NCBI GenBank assembly: GCA_903851455.1
Contig: CAINOM010000034.1
Coordinates: 1-20,367 of the forward strand
Reading direction: 5' to 3'
Origin: an uncultured Bacteroidota bacterium
GTDB taxonomy: Bacteria; Bacteroidota; Bacteroidia; Chitinophagales; Chitinophagaceae
DNA: 20,367 bases
Shown here: positions 16,154-20,367 of the stretch, piece by piece
Numbering within the stretch: the stretch's first letter is position 1
Layout: every line of letters begins with the position of its first letter
The notes under the pieces: model-generated
What the model was told of the DNA's origin: nothing
Database searches by the model: none
Seen by the model: the letters and a program-made list of their open reading frames with translations, nothing else
Translations under genes and position numbers: made by a program

Positions 16154-16161
16154 CAAAAGTA
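16154..16161 (-). promoter_or_regulatory. Consensus -7 box immediately before bioD
   Basis: The minus strand reads TACTTTTG, an exact TAnnTTTG match, then CGCT and the bioD ATG. It sits in the 33-base gap after bioF, so it could start a second, leaderless bioD-bioA transcript. No -33 TTG is visible. Confidence 0.45.
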
Positions 16162-16182
16162 ATGCAGGGATATCGAAATTAT

Positions 16183-17304
16183 TTACTGAAGTAACGTTTC
16201 AAACAACAGGTCAACCTGCTCCCGCGTATTAAATGTATGCAGGCATATTCTCAACCGCTCCATTCCCAGCGGAACAGTGGGATGCAGTATGGGCCTCACC
16301 TCCAGCCCCGCCTGCTGCAGCTTTGCTGCGAATCGTCTTGCGTCATCATTGCTACCAACCACTAATGCCTGTATAGAGCTCACACTGTCCTTCCACCCCT
16401 TCATCCCCGATGCAGCGACACGCGACCTGAAGTAGCTGATCAGATCATGGAGGGTTGTATTGCTGAAACTATGACCCGATAAATATTGATACGCGCAGTA
16501 TACAGCATGCAGCGAATGCCCGGGTAGTGCCGTGGTATAGATGAATGGCCGCGCAAAATTGATAAGATATCGCTTCAGCAAATTGCTGCCTGCAACCGCC
16601 GCACCATGACCACCCAGCGCCTTGCCGAAAGTATGGACCCTGGCAAAGACTTTATCCTGCAGCCCAATAGAGCAAACAAGCCCCTCGCCATGCGCACCGA
16701 TCACACCGGTAGCATGGGCTTCGTCTACAATAAGCTGAGCATCGTACTGCTCGCAAAGCCGTACCATTTCTGCGAGCGGCGCCATATCGCCATCCATGGA
16801 GTAAACGGACTCCACAACCACTACTGTCGGCCCATCGCTGGTATACCTCGCAAGTTTCTTTTTGAGGTCGGAGAGGTCGTTGTGTGCAAATTTATATTTA
16901 CGGCTACACTGGCTAAGACGTATTCCATCTATAATACTGGCATGGCACAGCTCATCAGATAAGATAGTACTGCTTCTATTCGTGACGGAAGCAATCAAGC
17001 CCATATTCGCATCATATCCCGAATTGAAAAGCAATGCAGCTTCTGCTTTATGAAAGGATGCAATGGTTTGTTCGAGCATTTCCGCCTGCGCGCTGTTGCC
17101 GGATAGCAGGCGCGAACCTGTAGACCCTGTGCTGTCCACCTTGTCCGGACGCATCAGCTCCGCCAGCAGGCCGGTAGTTGCGAGGCCAAGGTAGTCGTTT
17201 GAAAAAAAATCGATGGGAGCCCGTTGCGTACTCAGTCTCCTGAGATTGCCGGTCTGCGTTCTGTCGTTTAGTTTATCTGCCAGGTATTGCTCAACACGAT
17301 TCAT
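16183..17304 (-). CDS. bioF: 8-amino-7-oxononanoate synthase
   Basis: BioF condenses pimeloyl thioester with L-alanine to give KAPA, CO2 and the free thiol, the first of the late biotin steps. From the ATG at 17304 it has 373 residues, close to the family's usual 380. FFSNDYLGLA (about 33-42) and the TGSRLLSGN segment (about 62-70) are typical of the alpha-oxoamine synthase family. His121 stacks on PLP, DEAHATG (194-200) holds the PLP-binding Asp and His, and HTFGKALGG carries the PLP lysine Lys228. An open frame extends to 17346, but those 14 basic residues would overlap bioB by 56 bases; the chosen start overlaps it by 14, as in coupled genes. Glycine C-acetyltransferase is excluded by the bio neighbours. 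Confidence 0.95.
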   Translation of the reverse strand: MNRVEQYLADKLNDRTQTGNLRRLSTQRAPIDFFSNDYLGLATTGLLAELMRPDKVDSTGSTGSRLLSGNSAQAEMLEQTIASFHKAEAALLFNSGYDANMGLIASVTNRSSTILSDELCHASIIDGIRLSQCSRKYKFAHNDLSDLKKKLARYTSDGPTVVVVESVYSMDGDMAPLAEMVRLCEQYDAQLIVDEAHATGVIGAHGEGLVCSIGLQDKVFARVHTFGKALGGHGAAVAGSNLLKRYLINFARPFIYTTALPGHSLHAVYCAYQYLSGHSFSNTTLHDLISYFRSRVAASGMKGWKDSVSSIQALVVGSNDDARRFAAKLQQAGLEVRPILHPTVPLGMERLRICLHTFNTREQVDLLFETLLQ

Positions 17305-18304
17305 GCTGCATGGCGTTGGCGTTCTTTTTTTCCTTCGGATGCCCATCGGCGAAAGCCGCCTTTGGTGTCAGGCCAAGAATGCGGAACATATCCTTGTCTG
17401 CATTGTACTCGGGGTTTGGCGTGGTAAGCAGTTTATCACCGGCGAATATGGAATTGGCGCCAGCCATAAAGCACATAGCCTGCTCAGATACCGAAAGCTC
17501 CAGCCTGCCCGCTGATAAGCGAACGGCAGAATGCGGCATTACAATACGTGCAGTAGCGATCATACGCACCAATTCATCAAATGGTACACGGCTGTTATCA
17601 GCAAGTGGCGTGCCGGCAACAGGTACCAGCACATTTATCGGCACGGATTCGGGATGCTCCGGCAGGTTGCACAATGTGAGCAGCATGCCTATACGATCCG
17701 CTGTTGTTTCGCCCAGGCCTATGATACCGCCGCTGCATACGCTGATACCCGCTTTACGCACATTGGATAATGTGTTCAGCCGGTCATCGTAAGTGCGGGT
17801 CGTGATCACTTCGCTATAATGTTCTTCTGATGTATCTATATTATGATTGTAGGCATACAGGCCTGCATCGGCAAGGCGTTCAGCCTGCTGCGGCGACAAC
17901 ATACCCAGTGTACAGCACACTTCCATATCCAGGCTGTTCACCGCCCTTACCATATCTATCACACGGTCGAAATCGCGGTTGTCACGCACCTCGCGCCAGG
18001 CAGCGCCCATACAAAAACGGGATGCGCCACCTGCCTTGGCGTTTTCAGCCGCCGCAAGCACCTCGTCCACCTTCATAAGCGCATGCACCTGGACTCCGGT
18101 ATGATAACGGGCTGCCTGCGGGCAGTAAGCGCAATCTTCTGAGCAACCGCCTGTCTTAATAGACAGCAGGCTGCTTATCTGTACTTCTCCGAAAACGTGG
18201 TTTTGCTTGTGCACATTAGCTGCATCCAGCACCAGCGATAACAATGGGCGTTCATATATCTCAGCGATCTCTTCCCTTGTCCAATTATGGCGAATTTCAC
18301 TCAT
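17291..18304 (-). CDS. bioB: Biotin synthase
   Basis: BioB is the radical-SAM enzyme that inserts sulfur into dethiobiotin, the final biotin step. The 337-residue protein has the CxxxCxxC cluster site with Cys54, Cys58 and Cys61 (GGCSEDCAYCPQ). The second, [2Fe-2S] cluster has its ligands in place: Cys98 (SRFCMGAAW), Cys130 (MEVCCTLGML), Cys190 (ISVCSGGIIG) and Arg262 (SVRLSAGR-type segment). YNHNIDTSEE (about 152-161) is the usual substrate and SAM contact strip. It is the first gene of bioB-bioF-bioD-bioA. Its last 14 bases overlap the bioF start. A near-consensus -7 box lies upstream. The -33 side of that promoter is not obvious, and no BirA operator can be recognised by eye. Confidence 0.98.
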   Translation of the reverse strand: MSEIRHNWTREEIAEIYERPLLSLVLDAANVHKQNHVFGEVQISSLLSIKTGGCSEDCAYCPQAARYHTGVQVHALMKVDEVLAAAENAKAGGASRFCMGAAWREVRDNRDFDRVIDMVRAVNSLDMEVCCTLGMLSPQQAERLADAGLYAYNHNIDTSEEHYSEVITTRTYDDRLNTLSNVRKAGISVCSGGIIGLGETTADRIGMLLTLCNLPEHPESVPINVLVPVAGTPLADNSRVPFDELVRMIATARIVMPHSAVRLSAGRLELSVSEQAMCFMAGANSIFAGDKLLTTPNPEYNADKDMFRILGLTPKAAFADGHPKEKKNANAMQHESC

Positions 18305-18324
18305 CTGTACAATTATTTGTCCGG

Positions 18325-18332
18325 CGAAACTA
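18325..18332 (-). promoter_or_regulatory. Near-consensus -7 box before the biotin operon
   Basis: The minus strand reads TAGTTTCG, one base off TAnnTTTG, leaving a 20-base leader before the bioB ATG at 18304. It lies between the DUF6515 terminator and bioB, where the operon promoter should be. Confidence 0.35.
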
Positions 18333-18380
18333 CTGATTTTTGACAGGATTGGGAACTTTTGGACAGTTTATGGATTGCAA

Positions 18381-18410
18381 CAATAACAAAACGTCCGCCT
18401 GAGCGGACGT
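18381..18410 (-). terminator. Rho-independent terminator after the DUF6515 gene
   Basis: ACGTCCGC (18391-18398) and GCGGACGT (18403-18410) form a perfect 8-bp GC-rich stem with a 4-base loop. On the minus strand the stem is followed by TTTTGTTATTG. It lies 28 bases after the DUF6515 stop codon and separates this operon from bioB. Confidence 0.8.
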
Positions 18411-18438
18411 AAGTAATCTATCGAAAGTGGTCGATCCA

Positions 18439-19251
18439 CTAATTCACCTGCACCACCTCATATGCATCCTGCCCGTTCTGAGATATTGGCAGGTAGTACG
18501 TATTATTGTATAAGAGATAAGTTTCTCCGTTGATGGCCTGCTCTACAGCACCTTCGGGTATCTCTGTTACCACCGCCCCTACCGGAGCAGGAACCACCCT
18601 GAAAGAACCACCCTGACCGACATAAAAGGTACCTCCGTAGTAATAATAGGTATCATCCCCAAGAGGTATTGTAAGGTAGCCTGCCGGCAAATAGTTTACC
18701 ACAGCTCCTATCGGAGGGTTTACAACCGTGTAACCCGACCCGGATGGCTCGTAATAAACACCATTGTCATAATAATATTGCTGGTTGCCCCAGGTATAGA
18801 GCAGTGCATCGGCTGTGAGCGCACCGAGAAAAAAGCCATAGGGATGCCAGCGTGGCCCCCATACATAAGGATGATATGGATGATAGAAATAAGGATGAGC
18901 TCCATAACCATGATGGTAAACACCTTCATTGTGCACCATACCGCCTCCTCTTACGCCCCAGCCCTCATGTACGCCACCTTCGCGCGCACCGCCCTCGCGC
19001 ATGCCGCCGGAACGTTCAACACGTGCTGCTGGTGCTGGCGCACGATAAACATGGGCACCCATATTTCGGGCTCCCCCGTTAAATGATCCGCCCGCGGGTC
19101 TGCCGCCACCGAATCCACCGCCGCCGCCTCGGCCACCACCGCCGCCACCATGGCCAAAGTGTTGTGCTATGCCCTGCCCGGGAATAGCTAAAAGCGAAAA
19201 ACAGATGATGCTGACTATGACTGGAAGTTTCATTTTATGGAGCGTTTTCAT
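18439..19251 (-). CDS. Secreted Gly/Tyr-rich DUF6515-type protein
   Basis: This 270-residue exported protein starts at the ATG at 19251; an earlier in-frame TTG at 19257 is unlikely. The signal peptide covers about residues 1-29 (PVIVSIICFSLLAIPGQG, cleaved near AQ-HF). Residues about 32-105 are almost all Gly with Arg, Glu, His and Met in short EGG-type repeats. A His/Tyr/Pro/Trp segment follows (about 110-138), then a hydrophobic stretch (about 139-152). The last third repeats a unit of roughly 50 residues (YYYDNGVYYEP...GYTVVNPPIGAVVNYLPAGY, then TYYYYGGTFYV...FRVVPAPVGAVV, then a shorter copy). That repeat is typical of DUF6515. Such proteins are envelope or extracellular with no known activity. 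It follows the DUF2092 gene by 25 bases, and such pairs recur in Bacteroidota. Confidence 0.8.
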   Translation of the reverse strand: MKTLHKMKLPVIVSIICFSLLAIPGQGIAQHFGHGGGGGGRGGGGGFGGGRPAGGSFNGGARNMGAHVYRAPAPAARVERSGGMREGGAREGGVHEGWGVRGGGMVHNEGVYHHGYGAHPYFYHPYHPYVWGPRWHPYGFFLGALTADALLYTWGNQQYYYDNGVYYEPSGSGYTVVNPPIGAVVNYLPAGYLTIPLGDDTYYYYGGTFYVGQGGSFRVVPAPVGAVVTEIPEGAVEQAINGETYLLYNNTYYLPISQNGQDAYEVVQVN

Positions 19252-19276
19252 GACCAAAGATTAGTTGAAGTAAACT

Positions 19277-20017
19277 TTATTTCTTAGCTGATAAAGGTGT
19301 TAGTTTAATTTTTTTGGCACCCGGCGGCACCTTGAAATCAAATATTCCTGCCGGGAGATTTGGGTTTATCTGCCAATCAGAGTAAACGGCTTCAAACTGC
19401 GGATTCATTGGTTTGTTAGTATAAACGATCACCATTTTTACCGGCAGGTAAAACGCATCATCGGCTATCCAGAACTGGAAGGTCTTGTCTTTTGACACAC
19501 CGGCTATATGATAGCACTCTTTACCGTCTACTTTAACCATTCCCAGCAGCGCCAGGTCAGTTGACTCTGCTAAAATATCATCGACAAAACCCGGGTAAAG
19601 GAAGTCGGCAACCGGGAAAACGATACCATAGGTTTTGTTCATGTGATCGATCATATCAACAACCGATGATGGCACAGGCACCTGCGAATAGTGATTCTTA
19701 TCTAAAGAATAGTAACTCAGTGTTTTGCCGTTATATATCATATAACGGCTTCCTTTGTCGCCCTCAGCGCGTACCAGCAATTTATCCGGGCCTCCTATAT
19801 ATACACGCTCGTCATCAGAATGTTTCACCAGGCCAAGAACGTCGCTGCTGACATCGTAATTCGATTTTACACAGACACTACAGGAACTGAGCTCACCGAT
19901 CATCGCGCTCATCCGGTCCATGACCGAAACGGCTACCGTATCTATCCGTGATGATTGAGCATCTGCATTGCCAGACAACAGGGCAATGAACATAACAAAG
20001 AGAAAACTTGCTTTCAT
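19277..20017 (-). CDS. DUF2092 periplasmic protein
   Basis: This is a 246-residue exported protein. Choosing the ATG at 20017 gives a clean signal peptide (MKASFLFVMFIALLSGNADAQ minus its last residue, cleaved near 20/21); the longer frame from 20038 adds seven residues. The mature part has long amphipathic strands such as KLLVRAEGDKGSRYMIYNGKTLSYY written across about residues 75-100, and a late CYHIAGVSKDKTFQFWIADD strip (about 160-180). A half-open beta barrel like LolA/LolB is the usual fold for DUF2092. Two Cys in SSCSVCVK (about 38-45) are a possible disulfide or metal site. Function is unknown; lipid or hydrophobic ligand binding is the family guess. It is co-oriented with and 25 bases before the DUF6515 gene. 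Confidence 0.75.
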   Translation of the reverse strand: MKASFLFVMFIALLSGNADAQSSRIDTVAVSVMDRMSAMIGELSSCSVCVKSNYDVSSDVLGLVKHSDDERVYIGGPDKLLVRAEGDKGSRYMIYNGKTLSYYSLDKNHYSQVPVPSSVVDMIDHMNKTYGIVFPVADFLYPGFVDDILAESTDLALLGMVKVDGKECYHIAGVSKDKTFQFWIADDAFYLPVKMVIVYTNKPMNPQFEAVYSDWQINPNLPAGIFDFKVPPGAKKIKLTPLSAKK

Positions 20018-20040
20018 GGGAATAATTTTATGTCGCATCT

Positions 20041-20083
20041 AAACTCAAAAGTGTGATCCGGAATATTAGACCGGGATCACACT
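20041..20083 (-). terminator. Rho-independent terminator after the SRPBCC gene
   Basis: AGTGTGATCC (20050-20059) and GGATCACACT (20074-20083) form a perfect 10-bp stem, extendable by two G-C pairs with one bulged base. On the minus strand the stem leads into TTTTGAGTTT. It lies about 75 bases after the stop of the SRPBCC gene and just before the DUF2092 start. The same bases give CACTTTTG, one off the -7 consensus, so terminator and downstream promoter may overlap. Confidence 0.65.
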
Positions 20084-20156
20084 AATTGGTTTAAACAAAC
20101 ACAAAAATCATACCATCGCTGATCGCACAGCTGAGAGAAAACCAGTGACTGTTTCG

Positions 20157-20367
20157 TTATTGCGGTTGCCCTACGCCCTCGGTTATTAGCCTGAAAAGAC
20201 TGCCGGCAACATGCCTGTTCCACCCGGCATTGCAGGTTTCATAACACTCAATTCCGGGAACCAGTCCAACGTGGGTCATATCGATTTGTGTAGAATTGCC
20301 ATTAGCTGATATTTCCCAGGCTATAGTTGTGTTATTCCATTCGGTTTTATCTTTTAACCATGGCAGG
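20157..20367 (-). CDS. C-terminal part of an SRPBCC/AHSA1-like protein
   Basis: A minus-strand frame enters from the right edge and ends with TAA at 20157-20159, giving 69 residues. It reads through THVGLVPGIECYETCNAGW and then GSLFRLITEGVGQP. This matches the C-terminal signature of AHSA1/START-like SRPBCC proteins (THxGLVPxxECYxxCxxGW ... SLxxLITxGxG). The fold is a helix-grip cavity that binds hydrophobic ligands; the long C-terminal helix is seen here. Its N-terminal half lies outside the window. A terminator follows at 20041-20083. Ligand and role are not inferable. Confidence 0.8.
   Translation of the reverse strand, partial: LPWLKDKTEWNNTTIAWEISANGNSTQIDMTHVGLVPGIECYETCNAGWNRHVAGSLFRLITEGVGQPQ

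Noticed and set aside
1..20367. CRISPR arrays, insertion sequences, tRNA or rRNA genes
   Set aside because: No spaced direct repeats, transposase frames, terminal inverted repeats or cloverleaf-like sequences were seen when reading both strands by eye.

Overview
The window looks like a chromosomal segment of a Bacteroidota bacterium, probably of the Chitinophagales/Sphingobacteriales type. This is inferred from Bacteroidota-style promoter boxes (TAnnTTTG) in front of several genes, start regions without Shine-Dalgarno sequences, short Cys lipoproteins, the DUF2092/DUF6515 pair, and the protein types themselves. I see no phage, transposon, CRISPR, tRNA or rRNA feature. Most of the window is ordinary housekeeping and metabolic DNA, packed tightly, with many gene ends only 4-12 bases apart.

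Layout, left to right: the 3' end of an unidentified plus-strand gene (1-165); a minus-strand run of alanine dehydrogenase, a TerB-like protein and a cupin (2143 down to 176); rpoN (sigma-54) on the plus strand (2322-3821); three tandem paralogues of an AlgX/AlgJ-like SGNH O-acetyltransferase on the minus strand (3826-7558) directly downstream of mfd (7595-10972); a small secreted Cys-rich protein on the plus strand (11090-11374); feoB on the minus strand (11386-13503); an EGF-domain lipoprotein on the plus strand (13698-14231); a compact biotin operon bioB-bioF-bioD-bioA on the minus strand (18304 down to 14242); a DUF2092/DUF6515 secreted pair on the minus strand (20017 down to 18439); and the C-terminus of an SRPBCC/AHSA1 protein (20157-20367, minus strand).

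How the genes work together: bioB, F, D and A make biotin from pimeloyl-thioester, but the bioC/bioH functions that supply pimeloyl are not in the window. FeoB takes up ferrous iron, with no FeoA beside it. Mfd couples repair to transcription. The SGNH trio is the most unusual part. It looks like an exported polysaccharide O-acetylation module, but it has no membrane acyltransferase (MBOAT) partner here, and the usual catalytic Asp of the D-x-H-W motif is Gly in all three copies. A second recurring signal is a -7 promoter box (TAnnTTTG or a near match) ending only 4-8 bases before the start codon of several genes. This suggests leaderless or almost leaderless mRNAs, and it helps choose the starts of mfd, feoB and others.
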